From Plasmopara viticola (taxonomy: Eukaryota > Oomycota > Peronosporomycetes > Peronosporales > Peronosporaceae): a DNA stretch of 64,000 nt. The translations under genes and the position numbers were made by a program. Below the pieces are notes generated by a model, which saw only the letters and a list, made by a program, of their open reading frames with translations, was not told the DNA's origin and ran no database searches. The stretch's first letter is position 1. Each line of letters starts with the position of its first letter. Shown here one piece after another: positions 31,216 to 45,109 of this stretch. Where the stretch lies: assembly GCA_001695595.3 (NCBI GenBank), contig MBPM02000066.1, forward strand, positions 248,001 through 312,000, in the 5' to 3' direction.

Positions 31216-31255
31216 TTGATTGGCCGCCGCTTAATAAACATTACGGATACAAACT
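31216..31255 (-). promoter_or_regulatory. CCAAT-type promoter element of effector gene 4
   Basis: On the minus strand GGCCAATCAA (31216-31224 and neighbour) lies 42-50 nt before the ATG at 31174, preceded by ATCCGTAATGTTTATTAAG. It is the only clear similarity of this promoter to those of genes 1-3. Confidence 0.45.
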
Positions 31256-31664
31256 AGGGCAAAAATATCAAATCGGCGTTCTTTATACACAAAATTTGGT
31301 CATGTCAGTCAATGGCTACAAAATGTAATCAAGTATACTCGCAGCCAAGAGTCTATTGTGCTGTGATTAGCAAGATAAACCCAATAGTGATATGGCAGAG
31401 ACGAATCTAAATGCTGTTTCCAGGAAAAGAGATATGCAATAGGCTATTTTCTTTTGAAAGTGAGATAATTTATGTCCATTTTTTTCACCAAGAGAGGAGC
31501 TCAAAACATAAGTCTTTCGTATAGGACTAGGTTGGAACGGACGAAGGCAAGACGTTTCTCTACTAGCTTTCCATTACAACAAGTAGCAGTAATAAAGGCA
31601 GCACAATGGAGGTGCTGCTTAAAGGATTGTGGCCAAGCTGGTAGTCGTCAGTACCTTTACCGTA
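31256..31664. other. Intergenic, nothing supportable
   Basis: AT-rich. One 86-codon ORF (31472-31732) runs into the retroposon and is not credible as a gene. Confidence 0.4.
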
Positions 31665-32015
31665 CACCTGGATATAATGTAATGTATTGTATTCCATTAT
31701 CGCGTTGCCAAGTTATGCACGTGCTAGGCTAAGTCTGGCAAGTTCACGGTATAGAGTGGGGTCCGCATACGTCGGGTCTCGTTCGGCGGGCAGTGCATCC
31801 AGCACCAATGTCGTGAGAGTCTTCAATTTTTTTGTTTAGCTCTGACTTGGTAAGAGCCCAGGTGGCGCCCTAGTGCTGGAGACCGTCGCGTCGAGGGTGA
31901 GACTCGTTAGAGACCTGCAGATGCCCGAGAGCACCTGCCCGAAGCGCGCGAGCATTTAACCCCCGCGCTTGGAAGGAGAAGTCACCCCAACTTTTTCCGA
32001 GAGCACCTGGAGATA
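31665..32015 (-). mobile_element. Short retroposon, copy B, with its own target-site duplication
   Basis: The body 31677-32003 matches copy A (8978-9300) over its length: CGCGTTGCCAAGTTATGCAC, GCATACGTCGGGTCTCGTTC, GAGACCGTCGCGTCGAGGGT and more. It is flanked by CACCTGGATATA (31665-31676) and CACCTGGAGATA (32004-32015), an 11/12 match unlike the duplication around copy A. The left end again is the ATGTAATGTATTGTATT tail. A small deletion relative to A lies near the right end. Orientation as in copy A. Confidence 0.8.
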
Positions 32016-35000
32016 CAGAACACCACCGAAAAGAAGCTTCGGGATGTGCCGCGATCTTAGGCCCAGACTGGTTTCGAAATCATGAGCTAATCTGCTTTTC
32101 GCGGCGAGGTACTTAGTGTCCCTCCTGTCTGGTGAATTAGATTCCATTCCTTTTAGTCTATTTAATGACATAGAATATGAATTTTTTGTATAACTTTTGA
32201 AACACCACGAGCTTTCATCAATTATAGAGACATAAGACTATCACATTATGATGGGATAAAAATCACCAATGTGACGTAAATGTCGCCATCGGCAGGGTAG
32301 GCGTAAAAGCAACCACGCCGTTACATAATATTGCTTCCAAGATGCACATACATCATGGCTGCACCAAGCAATGCCATAAGTATTAGAGGTCAAGAGACCC
32401 GATAAATAAAACTATCAAATATTTATATGTGAAATGAAAAAAAGATAGGGTATCTACAAGGGTAGGAGTACATGGTCAGAAGCCACCTACTGGCTATATC
32501 AAGATAGATTTTAAGAAACTCTTTGATCTGCTCCAGGCTTCTCCTCCTGCTTTGTTCGCCGCCCAGGCCTCAGTCGACTACCAACCTACCAATAAGCTTC
32601 CTTCGCGACTGTGTTTTAGGTAGCAAGGTCCTACAAACGAACCCAAATTATAAGCTTAGGCTACCGTATGCAAGCAGAATGCAGCGATGGCCAGTGACAT
32701 ATTTCAATCTACGAGAACGAGTGTATGATAAAGCACTGAGAAAAGTGAGCGTCCGTAAAAGCACTCTAGCCAGTTGCGTTTGACTAAAAAAAGAGCTGCG
32801 AGTGCTGTTGATGCACAGCTTTCTCGTTTGACGTTGCGCTGGTCGTTTGATACTCAAGTCTAAGGGTCAGAACCAGCGTAAACCACGTGAGTAGGGTTCT
32901 CTTCTACCAATTAATAACATATAGTAGTTAGACCATTATTATGATCGAGAGCATACTGAAATTCGTTTTGTCAATTTGAAATGATAATGCGGTTGTTTGA
33001 GGAGACAGAAATATCTGATTGCATCTTTTTTGTTTCTTCAAGTTGACAAGCTTTTTAAGTGCAATCACTCCTATACTTGTATGCGCCTACTGGTAGATAT
33101 GCCGGGTGGGACAATTAGAAATGTACTGACGGTTTTAAGAAATCCTGAGCATAGCGTTCAAGCTCTGAAAAATTATAAGCACCAAAAGTGAGTCGCACTC
33201 CTCGCGATACTTACACTTTCACACGACATTACCGTGCTTTTCCAATGCTTTATGGCAGAGACGGCCTATCTAACTTAGTGAGCGGAGGAGATGGTGCTTG
33301 GGCGACTAAATTTTAAAAGGTTGTTTATAGGGTTGCACTTGTGTAGGACAGATAGCTGTTACTCAGACTAAAATTATTTGGTTCATGCGAACTCTCACAT
33401 ACGGGTTCTAAACGCTCCTTCTCCCTCGAGATTCGATCGACTGGACACCCCAGAGAGAATTTTATGAAAGAGATACCATACAAGTAGACAGCTCAAATGC
33501 TCGTATTTGAGTGTGGTGCAAATTCAATTAAATTTTATGGATCAATGTATACGTGATGTTGAATAGATGCATCTATTGGCCGGTCAGTAAGTGCTATATG
33601 CCATGTAGTATAGTAATATTGCGGTACTGAAATCGAAATCTATGTTATATTCGGTTGACATATACATGTTTGTCCTAACGTACTAATGTACTACTTGTTG
33701 CAGACTCATGATGGTACGTACAAACAATCAAATACCTAAATGCATTGATTGCAAATAATTTCGCAGAGAGCTGTCTTCAGCGTTTAATCTTTTTGCTGGA
33801 AGGCGCTAGCTACCAAGAAGTTGAGAGAGTGCCTGGACGTACACGTCATCGAGAGCCCTCCTGCTGAGTATATACAGTCTTAGGTGAGCGATGGAATGCG
33901 CAACTTATTGGAAGCTGCTCTAAAGTCGTGCATTCGCTGAAGCTCCATGTTCGTGCCGGGTTTGCGATGTTACTTCGTGACTGAAGAACGAGACGTGTAC
34001 GTGACGAAGTTTGACACAAGCAAGTGCTTTGACGGATCGGTGCATTTGTAGAACGGGTGACTGTGCACTTATCTGAGGCATTTTAGGTCGAAGTCTAAAC
34101 ATTCACTCGAAAGTCAATCAAGAAATAATATTGTTCATGTTGTCTTTTTGATTGCAATACATAAATTACAAGTATGTTTATTCGTAACTAAATACGTGAT
34201 AATTCTATCGTCGCTTCATTAATTCTGATCAAAGCTAATTTATGCGATGTAATGCTCGCCATAATTATTGTATCTTCTACTTTTGTATCTCTGACGACGA
34301 GCTTTTTATTCTTATTCTTGTAGCTTTAGCTGTGAGGAGTAGTCTACGTGGCGGCAAGATATGATTAGTGAGTTCGACGAATGGCTACATCGTGCCTGCC
34401 ACGGCAAGATAAGCGTTAGTAATTGCAGCTGGAGCTTTATCGGATCGGTGAGTGCGGTGGAACATACACCATTACCAGCCTATAAAGACAAAAAGGGACG
34501 TATCGATATGCAATTATAGACTCCAGGAAGAATGAAGGAAGGAAGGATTCATTACAACTTACATAGCTTCGGCTCAAAGCACCATTTACCATAGCTGGCG
34601 GTCGTTTTGCCGAGAGAATTGATAGCTACAAAACAAAATGCACGATGCATTTCGTAAATACGCAAGAGGCAATAAATCGCCACATGAAGTAGCATCTTTT
34701 GAGCCTAAATAAACATTTTTCAACACGAACTGTACTATGAAACATCACAAATATTTCGCGTTGCTCGTTTTGAAAGGTCACAATGTTCTCTGGGTTTGTT
34801 AAGGTGAGACCTCTTTGCTACTAAGTAACTGGAACTCGTCATGGCATAGAGCTTTACGAGCAAAGCATATGCTCAAAAGCTAGGTAGCAGCTCAGGTAGC
34901 CACGGCGGAGGCGCTCATTGTGAGGTATAAGCTGGTATAACTAAAGGCTTTAATGGGTAAAGGCAATAAGTGTTTTTTTTCTTCGACCGCATAAAGAGTA

Positions 35001-38000
35001 GATGACTACTAAGGCGGTTTTCGGTAGGAATTATAAGAGGTACGTGGCGTTCACACTCTCATATAAGAGGCTGAGCCAAGGTATGGAATACACCAAGATA
35101 TTCTGATTGAGCAAGAACGGTGAAACTTCGTGAAATGATCATGAGCCAAAGAAGCAGACGGCCTCCATCATTGTTCCAAGCATGACCAAGAAATTGTGAT
35201 CATGGACGGCCTGAGGGCTAGCTCCACTCGCACTCAATCATTTTCTTAAGAGAATTACAGAAACACATACGCTTGCGTTTTGAAATACCTTTGATAGGCA
35301 GCTCTTTGTTCACAAAGTGTAAGCTGACAGGGGTCTGGACTGAAGCGCCGACGAGCAAATCAGCATCCGCTGCTTTGGCTGCAACAAATTAAAAAGAACG
35401 ATCCAGCTCTGCTTCGGAGAGATCTGACGATGTGACTTTTCGTATCGCTCAAGGATTTAAATAGGTCGCTGGTAGAATCCATCTCCTCGAAGTCAAGGGA
35501 ATGCTGGTCACAAGTAGAGGCGTAGCTATCTACTAAGATAGATTGAGTGGTGTGTAATAAGTTTAGATAATCAAAATGCTCTCCGTGAGATTTTAAGAAA
35601 GAGTCAGTATCATTTGTAGATAACTGATTGTAGACTGAAGTGTACGAAATTATGGACACCTATTTGGAGTATCAGTAGACTCAGAGACGTCGCAACGTTT
35701 TGCGCGCCGGTATGTAATTGCCGTCAATTTAAATTGACTGACTGATGCTCTGAAACAGATGAATGAAAGAGGTCGTTCTTTGGTTCGAATAGCCTATAGA
35801 GCCTCCTAAGATTAAATCAGACGTGGCTGTAATTTTTAAGGGTCTCGAACCATTCCCTGGTTTTCGACATGGATCAGTGCGACTAAATGCTGGCTATTTT
35901 CTTTAGAAAGCACAAGTTCTGGATTAAGCAAGGACATCGTTCAATTTTATGCAGTAAGGCATGGCTGCATTATGTATCCATCCTTGTTGTTCAAACGGCT
36001 ACTTTCTCTAATAGCTATCGAAAAGAAGACGTGATGACGTCCTTAAATCCTTTTTTAACGGACAATTTAGTTTATTTTACAGCACCAGCTGTTAGAGACG
36101 CTAAAAGGGCTTCCAAAGAATGATTGCATAGCTATACTGGTCGGTACGTAGATACACCAAACGCAATTAAAAAGTTGCGCAAGACACAGCGCTAAGATAG
36201 TACCACGAAAGGGTACAATAGAGCTTCCGAAAGCGGGTAACAAAAATTCTCGCAGTAGCAAAATACCAAAAGCGGATAACAAAGCTCCGCTTAAAAGTAA
36301 ATAGAGACGAGATGCGAAATCGATTCCTAAGTTTCGCGGAAAATCTTGAAGCTAACAACGATGCTTTATTCATACGAAGAAGTAACACTTTAGCTGGTTA
36401 TTGGGTCAATGCACGTGAGCTTCGCCTATGAAATTCGCCAGATATGCAAGAGCTGCTAAACTTCACAAAGCTCGGCGCTGATGAGCTTTTGGCTCATTGA
36501 TTATTTCAGAGGTGGGAATCAAAAGATAAAAGGCCGTCCTTTAGATGTTGATACATCAAACAGTCCCGAAATGATGACTACTATTGGCTTTATAGGCAAC
36601 GTTCACCGGAAATGTTAAATTTTGTAAACAATTCAACATGTAAGTCGCAAATTGAAGACCCTTTACATGCTTAATCAACTCCTTGTACAAGTGAGGCCAC
36701 TTATGTGCGGCACACACTAGAAAATTCCCTTGGTCTTAAAGGCCACTGATTATGCATCTATGTATATTGTGATATCAGTCTGTGTAGCATGAGACATTGA
36801 CTTAGCACGATCTGCCAGATCAGCGAAACGTCTTTTTACTGATAGGATCGCAGCTGCAATGACTGCCGCCGAATTAAACTTCAATAAAGAATCGCACTAA
36901 GGCCATTAGGCTGATATTTCTGCTTTATGTACCGTTCGTCCATAGACCTTTCGACTCTAATGATATGAGCCAGCTTGTAAATCAGCCTGGCAAATGTAGA
37001 TTGACAAAATTTTTGAGCTAGCTAGCCACTCATTTAGCCCATTTTTTTCGTGAAGAAAAACAGCCATCTTGCCGTTTTTAAAAAAGTGAGGCGTAATTAC
37101 TACAATTCCTAGAAATGCATGGTTTGTATATTATTTTAATTGCAATATTCATATTGAGAACTTCACCAGCGCGTACAGCATGGCAAGATCTCCTTGTCAT
37201 GTAGGAGATGGCTGCGCTTAAAAGCCCTCATCTATCTGTACTCAAATGAGATTTCTCACTCATGTTTTTCTCATTAAACTTTAATAACGCACAACTGATG
37301 TTATTATTGGAAGCGTCACAAACGACGCTAAACAAAATTGGTTGTCATTTACTAAAGTAAGTACTAAAGCACGCTATATTTTTCTTATGCTTTTCGTGCA
37401 ATCATTCCCAATACAACTCACTTTTTATTGCTATAGATCGGACAAAAGGCTTTGGAAATTTTTGTATGGCCAACAGTCGACATGTGCAAACAGTCTAATA
37501 GGCCACACCACTTCCTCCTTTTTTTAGAATTGTGATGTAAGTAAAGTAAAAAAAAAGCCTTTTGCCTTCTCCGGTTCTGTTCTATCGTTACGGCTATTTT
37601 CAAAACAACCTAGGATTTTAGGAATCTTCCCTCCCGCAAAAACGCAATTGCCAATGTTTATTTAAAGCTTATTGGTCCTCATGACATGTGGAAACTATCG
37701 CACTGGCCTTGATGGGCCTTTAGCGACAACGAATATCCATCAGAAAATATATGGGCCAAATACGATGTCCAAAAATGGCCGTGTAAACACTCGCAATATT
37801 CAAGATAGTTAAGTGATTTAAACGGACAAGCACCGCTGGTTGTATGTGGGTACAATTTCGGTCCCATACCACATCGTTAGGCGTATAAGTCACCGGGACA
37901 AATATAATCAACACTCGCTTTCATATTTACATTTTCTTTGTAAACTGATTCTACTTGACTGCACAGCGTACACCCGAGCAATTTGAAAAGGATTCGATAA

Positions 38001-38403
38001 TTTCTCGGGATAAGCATTTGTGCAGGCACCTTTGGACGGTATTGCTCATGATAAGAACAAGACAATTTACCGCTATTCGTTCAGTTTTCAAGCATAATAT
38101 ATTCCGACGAGCGCAAATTTCTCGACTCAGGACTATGCCACATTGCAATTTGATAAATATTTCATCAACGAGCTCTCGCTGCCTTGCGACATAGTGCATA
38201 TAGCCTAGTACAAGATCGATGCAATGCTTAACTTCTCTGTCCGGGGATACTTTTGATGGTGTACCGTAGGTTAGCATTCCTTCAATAGAATTTTTTTTAC
38301 CTTTGCAACACTCGAGGATATTTGAGCAATGTGCAGCGTCTATAAGCCTCGGATACTTCTGCTAACCACAGTCTTTTCAGGATCAAAAACGTTTATCGAA
38401 TGC
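32016..38403. other. Gene-poor stretch
   Basis: About 6.4 kb with only short ORFs (maximum about 108 codons at 37951-38277 minus), none recognisable. One translated patch near 36390-36480 (GYWVNARE...MQELLNF) recalls an LWY tryptophan motif but is isolated. No RNA gene, terminal repeat or long tandem repeat was seen. It probably consists of decayed transposons. Confidence 0.4.
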
Positions 38404-38675
38404 TTTTTGCTAACAGTCTGTTTGCACGCTACTAAATAATGCTTTGAGAGCTGCCAATCTCTTACGAGCGAAGTCCCTACGGAATTTACCATACTTATGT
38501 TCTGCTAACAGTCTGCTTACACACTACTACATCCAGCTTCGAGAGCTGTCAAACTCTTACGAGCGAAGTTCTTACGGTATTCTGAGTATTTATGTTCTGC
38601 TAACAGTCTGCTTACACAGTGCTAAATCCTGCTTCGAGAGCTGTCAACTTCTTACTAGCAAAGTCCCTACGGTGT
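38404..38675 (+). repeat. 95-bp tandem repeat, about 2.8 copies
   Basis: GCTAACAGTCTG recurs at 38409, 38504 and 38599, exactly 95 bp apart. Each is followed by CTTCGAGAGCTGTCAA-like and CTTACGAGCGAAGT-like sequence and then CTACGG. Copies are about 80-90% alike by eye. No coding frame runs through all units. Confidence 0.8.
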
Positions 38676-41600
38676 AACTGTCCTTGATCAGTAAAGAATT
38701 TAGGCTATCTCGGTAAGTAATCTAGATCCAAATGGTGACCAGCATTCTCCCTATTTAACGAAGCAACCGAGACAACATTTTACTTCACTGGCCCCTTTGG
38801 CAGGCTCATATTATATGCTTTTTCATACCACAGCCATTGCACCTTTATTAGCAGCACTTGAGCTTATTGGGATTCTGCGGTTAAACATTAAACACACACC
38901 CTCGTACTTGGACTCCTATACACCGACGACCCTTACTTTTACAGTGACATGGCGAAGAAAGTCTGCTTGTGGCTGTGCTTCGGCTAAAGAGCGATTTGGA
39001 TCTCCTCATTTGTTGTAGATGCCTGCAGACATTTTTTTATTATGAGCGGAATTACATCGACTTGCTCGATAGGTTCTACCCCAGAGGTGGACATCACTGA
39101 CTCCTAATTTAATTTTACTAATTTTGCATTTTCTTGCTTGCGACCAAGAAAGCATGAGTGCTGCCGAATTCAAAAGCTTGCTAGAAGGTACGATGCTCCA
39201 ACGTTTTCCTTCATATATTAATTTCTTAGGCTAAGTAGTATTATGGGTATACGCCAGAAATTCTACTTATGGTATAGATTGAGCGCAACGCGCAAGTAAA
39301 TATGGCTCTTTTTCTAGCCATCCAAGTTTTCTTGACCATAATAAGATTTAATATCATTTTCTCTTTCTTGAGATCAGTACACATAATCTACCGTGAGATA
39401 AGCCGTAAACAGGCTGTGCGATCAGTGTGGATCTGTCAGTGACAACTCACCACTGCATATTGTGTCATGTACCCTTCCCTTATGCGTAGCTACGAATATC
39501 ACATAAAAAATGGATATAATATCAGAAAAGCGTGAGAATTGATTTTACATAAGTAGGAATCACTTTAGAGTAACAACGTTGCATATGAAGGGTCATAATC
39601 AAGATAGATAATTTTAAGATTCGATCGAGTTCATGAAGCATTACTTCAGAGTAGTACCGCTATTGACTTGATGGCAAAATGAAGATCGTTGCTGTACTAA
39701 GCAACAAATTGAAAAGCACTTAACTACATTTTGGTTGGTTAGTATATGAAGTTTCTAGAAACTTCTTACAGGCAACAATAAGCTAGAGTTTATTTGATTG
39801 GCTCACATTTTTTGTATGAGTAAAAATTATCAAGCTAAGTCGAATTTTTGAAAATAAAATCATTGTATTAATTGCGACGCTTTTTTGTACGTAGTGTAAA
39901 ATTTGTTGCTTTGCCCGTTATACTAGTATGACTACGGTATTCTTTTTCATGACATAGTTTGCAAAAGCTTTACTAGAATATTGCTGCAAAGCTGCCTACT
40001 TTGATTTTCTTTAGGCAATCGCACCAAAATGTTGTAGGGTTTATAAAGCGCAAGTTTGCCGAAGTGAATCAGCGAGTACTAAATCTCTAGCGTTCATTAA
40101 AAATTGATGCTGGTAAAAGGTTTGCGTACATACTCAGCAAAATGTTTGGATGGTGAATTGGCTCAACTATTTGGTGTGAGGGGGCTAGTCAGGTTTATAT
40201 CACGCCGCAATTAATATTGGTTGAGCATGTTTGGAGTTAATTTGAAGCTTTATTTCTAGGACTTCCATCTCCCTCTACGCATTGATCTAAACTTTTTTTA
40301 TATCGCACACGCAATTTGGGCTAAACGATTGGCTCATATATTAGTGGCACTTCAGTTTGTAATTCTGAGCCGACTGCGTTTTCGACGATTTTTCTTAGCT
40401 CTTTATAAACCGAAGCTGCTATGAGCCCACTGAATTGCTCGGGATAGAAGGTTGCCGTTCGACGGGTCCAACTACGCGCTGTGAATATTTAGTGCTCAAG
40501 CATTTGTAAAAGAGAACGCTAAAAAATAGCAACATTTTCTCCAGCATTGGCGGGGCAACTCGCAGCTGATGTACGTCGCGACGTCATTGAGCACGAAAGA
40601 GGTGTATCTTTTTAGTAAAGTACATCTACCAGGGAGAAGACAAGACTAGATAATCAATACGGTAAGTCAAGGAAGCTGAAGGCTTATAGGCGGAGACTAT
40701 TGACGTAGAGACAGCGTTTTCTACGGCAAACATGACAAACATTTAATTCTCTAAGGATTAGTCTTACCCAACAAAAATGTTAGCGCTGCAAGAGAACCCG
40801 CAATCAGACACGGTAGTAATAAATCTTGCAAAATTTCGAAAACCATACACTGTACACCCAGACATATTGCTAAGCAATTTGTACTTTCTCGGGATAGGTG
40901 GTCCGTTGCACTGTTCGGCCTATTTTAAGCATGAAGCTGTGGCCGATTTTGTTTTGGCCTTTAAATTTGAAGAGTCGGTGACGAGTGTGAATTATTTATT
41001 TGGCACATCAAGCAAATCTAGTGGTTTTGTATCAACGATCTCACAGTGCATTTGTAGCAATGACATACTATATCGTGCGTAGCTGCGGTTGCGTGCCTCA
41101 ATCCCCCCTCTTTATATATATTTAGCCGGTAGGACCGATGTCCGAACACTGCGTGTCAGTCTTCTTTTGCTATAGGTATACCAGCTCCTTGATATATTTA
41201 AAGCATTGCACACAATGAAGCTGATACATTACATGCTCGTTTAAATGGTAAATTTCTGTACATCTTTAGTATAGAGTCTTATATTCTAAAATGGTACATC
41301 TCACTTTATTCCGCTAGATATTCAGTACTTTCCTGTTTTCAATACTTCTAGCAATGTTTTTAATCAGAGCGCGTCTACACGTGGCGTAGTCATGACAACA
41401 GTTTTCACTGCTTGCGTAGCACGACAACCACAGTTTCTTCGTCAGCCACATGGTGCCCATAGGACATTTGGCATTGCATCCTTAATACTTTTTCGTGTGA
41501 TACATTATTTTCTATTCTTGGTGGTATTTCTTTTCGCACCTGTATAGCAACGCCACCCGTGGCTTGGGAATTTATGTCGCCTGCTCCTGAAACCCTGCTG

Positions 41601-44600
41601 CAGCCTCTGTTACTTACTACGGGTAGAATTTACTACCTATCACAAGTAGTGCGAAGCTAATTACTTGCGGAAATATGAAGCTCACATTTGTGATGTCACC
41701 TATAGCGTAGCAGACCATTGTTACCATCTAATAGGATACTTGGTAGTCTCGTCTGCCTTCAAAAGGCATTATTTCCTTCAATTCCTTCAGCATTTATTTC
41801 CGGCATGTGACTAGTTCTTTTTTTTAGAAGAGACTTGTGGTGGGAAAATCCCCCATCAATATTCTGTCGCTGTCAAAGCTGTATGGAGTCTTGTGTATGG
41901 CTCGGATCTAGAGGTGTCTTGACCGGGTTACTGGCATGCATCTTGGGCAACCATAACTCTGCTCCACTAACAAAATCTGGGTTTGTGTTATTCTTGCCAA
42001 GGCCAAGTTATACTTGTCAATGTAAAGTGTCTCCGTGCTTCTCAGGTCTACGTCAGCTTTAAAAATGTTAGCGACCTTCCTACTTGTGCAGATCGAAACA
42101 ACTTGTTCTTTTGCCCTTTAGAAAGCTTCAACCAGCCAATTTTGGCTAGTCACTACCATTTGGTGGCTCGCACCACTTTTAGACAAGCTGGAGCTATTTA
42201 CGGCCAATGCAGTCTTTCATAGCCTCTTACACGCCCGTGTAAAACCAGCGGATCACTTGCCCTTAATACGAAAGCTGTCAAGCTCTCAAGGGTTAAATTC
42301 TAATGAACATTCGTCTACCATGCTCTAATAATGAGAAGTTAGCCCTTTCCAAGTATGGTCCCTCTTTTCTCAACTAGTATGTACTATTTTCCTTCTTTTG
42401 TCATCGACCCTACAAATCCTTCAAAGTTGAAAAAGTACATTTGGCTGCCGTCATTGAGACAGAATACCCCCCCCCCTTTAACATAGCAGCAAATTTTGAT
42501 TCCATTGCATATTTTGAGAGAAGTACAGCCATTGGTAAGCTGCCCACTTGAATGCCGTATACTCGACTTTTAGAACTCCGATTTTGGGGATATACGTTAA
42601 GCTGCTATCTCACGGGTACCGTCGTGTAACCACATCCTTTATTTCGCTGCATGAATTCAAAAGAGTAAGTGCAAATTATGAACAACGTAAGGCTATCGAC
42701 GAACACACCAATCTCGATTTGTTTGCGGAGGGTAATTCAGTAAGTGAGACCGTCAAGTCTTAGTTTATATATGACTTTACGAAGCTCAGGTTTCTTTGCT
42801 CGTAAACAAAAAAGCATTAGCGCTGGCGGAGCCCAACATTCTACGAAAATGAACTAACATTTGATGTTTTTCAGAAAACAAAGAAGCGTACGTGAAGAAG
42901 GCATAAGAGTGCAAACGTAACAAGCACTTGCTTATCCATGATCATTGGCGTTCTTCTTTATATTTCTACCTTCATATCTCGAAGAAAAAAGTTTTTTTTC
43001 ACTAGTAAGATATTAAATTTTACCAGCTTGCACGCTTACCTTTCGGGGCTATCAAACAGTGCTGCCAAGCAAGAACACTTTTTAGAAAACCCAAACGCAG
43101 TGACGCGTTACAGCTGTTTATTAGCAGGCAAATGTAGCCTCCTTATAGGGTTCACATAGCCCGCAATTTTCGACAGCTGCGCATTCGACGGATGCAGTAA
43201 GGTCGAAAGTCCTTGTTAGCTGGTAGTGTACTTTGAAGCGTTGGAGCCATGAAATGCTGCCAATTGTGACAAGTACACCGAACGCTTTGCACAGAGGAGG
43301 AGTGCAAGAAGATAAGCAACCTTCTGGCGAACGGCTGTTCATTTTCCCCAATATAAAGCGATCTAAGTGTACGATAAAATGCATTTATATAGTTCAGGAT
43401 CATAAAAAAAATATGTGCTTGGGTCTTCCTCCATACGGGAATAAGGCAGGGATTATATACCTTCGAGATATCTTTCAAAGCCAACAATTCTTTTTTTTTA
43501 TCGCTTTGTTTAAAGGTCGAATTTGTATAGCTTCCTGCCACCTTTTATTTTCCAATTCCTAAATGATGGTAGACGAATATAATTAACGGCACACATGACT
43601 TTTTACGTTGTCGGTGGATTATCGCAATGACATAAATTGGAGCAAAAAAAAAGATTTATAGATCTCAGCTTTATTTGACCAACCTCTTACTGTGCTTGCG
43701 TGGCAGCTTGGTGTGTCCTCCATCGGACTGATGGTAAATACAGTCGTAGGATTGAACGATTGTTTGCGACGCGATTTGAAAGTCTAGTCTTTAAGGTGTT
43801 GCATATTTTCAATTTTGCTCGAAAACTTTTCCTTCCTGAGCCAGTATATTTACAGCAAAATTTATTCCTCAAATTCTGGCTAAAGTTCCCAAGTCTGCGG
43901 TCTTTACAATAAACTTTGCTGTCATTTTCATAATGAGAACACGCAATTGTCTACGTTGGTCCTCCGTTAGTAAAGGGTAGTTTCAGAAGACCTTGGCATA
44001 CATTTTTGAGCTCAATGAGTCAGCGTCGTAAACTGAATCCGTCAATTTGTGGCGATTGTGAATTCCAAAATTTTTCTCTGGCACAACTCCGTTTGAACAC
44101 AGAACGCCCCCAAAGACCGCGCTGCAACATCACAGTGGGGATTTAGCTGCCTAATCACTGTAAAATGATACAATCTGATGCAGTAGGACAGGCAGATAGT
44201 GAGCACACAAGCTCAAATTAGAAAGTGGTGCCCACTGACAATGCTGCCATCGTGACAATGACGGTCGCAAACAAATTTACATCGCCATTGCTTTGTACAA
44301 TAAACATGGTAAACCTTCGTAGAAATTCTACTTGAAAAAAGGTTTATCATTGTTGACAAACAAAACTCTTGTTTTTGCCTCAAATGATTTCTTAAGGCTA
44401 CCATTTAATCTTTTGCGGTAATGGTATCTATCAGCAAGCAGCTTCTTACTGTTGTCTTTTAAATGACACCACGGGTATCATAACGGCATTAATTTTCTTT
44501 CCCCTAAGCAATATTTTAATCTTTTAAAAATAAAGATTAAATAAAATTTTCGATAGCCCATCGAAAAATCGGTATCAATCACCAGTTGACCACGCTTTAA

Positions 44601-44999
44601 TGCCTGACTTCTGAGAGTCGGTGACTTGTCAAGCGGGATTCCGAGAAAGGTGTAACTTTTCCTTCCCGGTAGATCGACGACACAGGGTGGACATTCCATC
44701 TGTATAGGGTGACAACAAACTGTCCTCGTGACATTTTTTGCGCGGCTTTGTTATCACTTCGACAATTCGGTCGTCGCGTCGCTCGCCTTTATCTTATGTC
44801 TAATATTTGATAGCAAAGTCTTTTTCAAATTTCAGCATTACTCAGTGCTAGAGCGTGAACTGAATATTATTCCTCTTCGCGGATTGGGCGGCTAAACTTT
44901 GGCTGTGTGGCGATTGGACAAGCCTTTCGTCCTGGGCGAAGTCGTTGGGTCGTCGCCAGTTTCCCTCTGCGAGGCCGTAGGTTGGGGTCGCTGCTTTCC
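38676..44999. other. Gene-poor stretch
   Basis: ORFs here are short and unrecognised: 40777-41082 plus (101 codons), 41835-42062 and 41983-42222 plus, 43152-43541 minus (129 codons). None shows a domain, signal peptide or paralogue. A C11 run lies near 42466. A short segment at about 42812-42836 (AGCGCTGGCGGAGCC) is matched in inverted orientation at about 48060-48080, probably the ends of dispersed repeats. The last part before 45110 should hold the promoter of the GAF gene. Confidence 0.4.
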
Positions 45000-45109
45000 A
45001 CAGCACTTCATAATTTAAAGTCCTCACCGTTTACGTTTTCACTTGTAGTGAAGTGCGTCGTTTGCACGTGCGTGCGTGACCTCGTTTATTGATTCGTGTC
45101 TAATTTGCC

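Noticed and set aside
38404..38675. CRISPR-like array
   Set aside because: The whole 95-bp unit repeats, with no unique spacers, in a eukaryotic genome.
40777..41082. 101-codon plus-strand ORF as a small secreted protein
   Set aside because: No signal-like N-terminus, RXLR or cysteine pattern; isolated in decayed DNA.
43152..43541. 129-codon minus-strand ORF as a gene
   Set aside because: No domain and no paralogue; overlapped by an equally long plus-strand ORF, as expected by chance.
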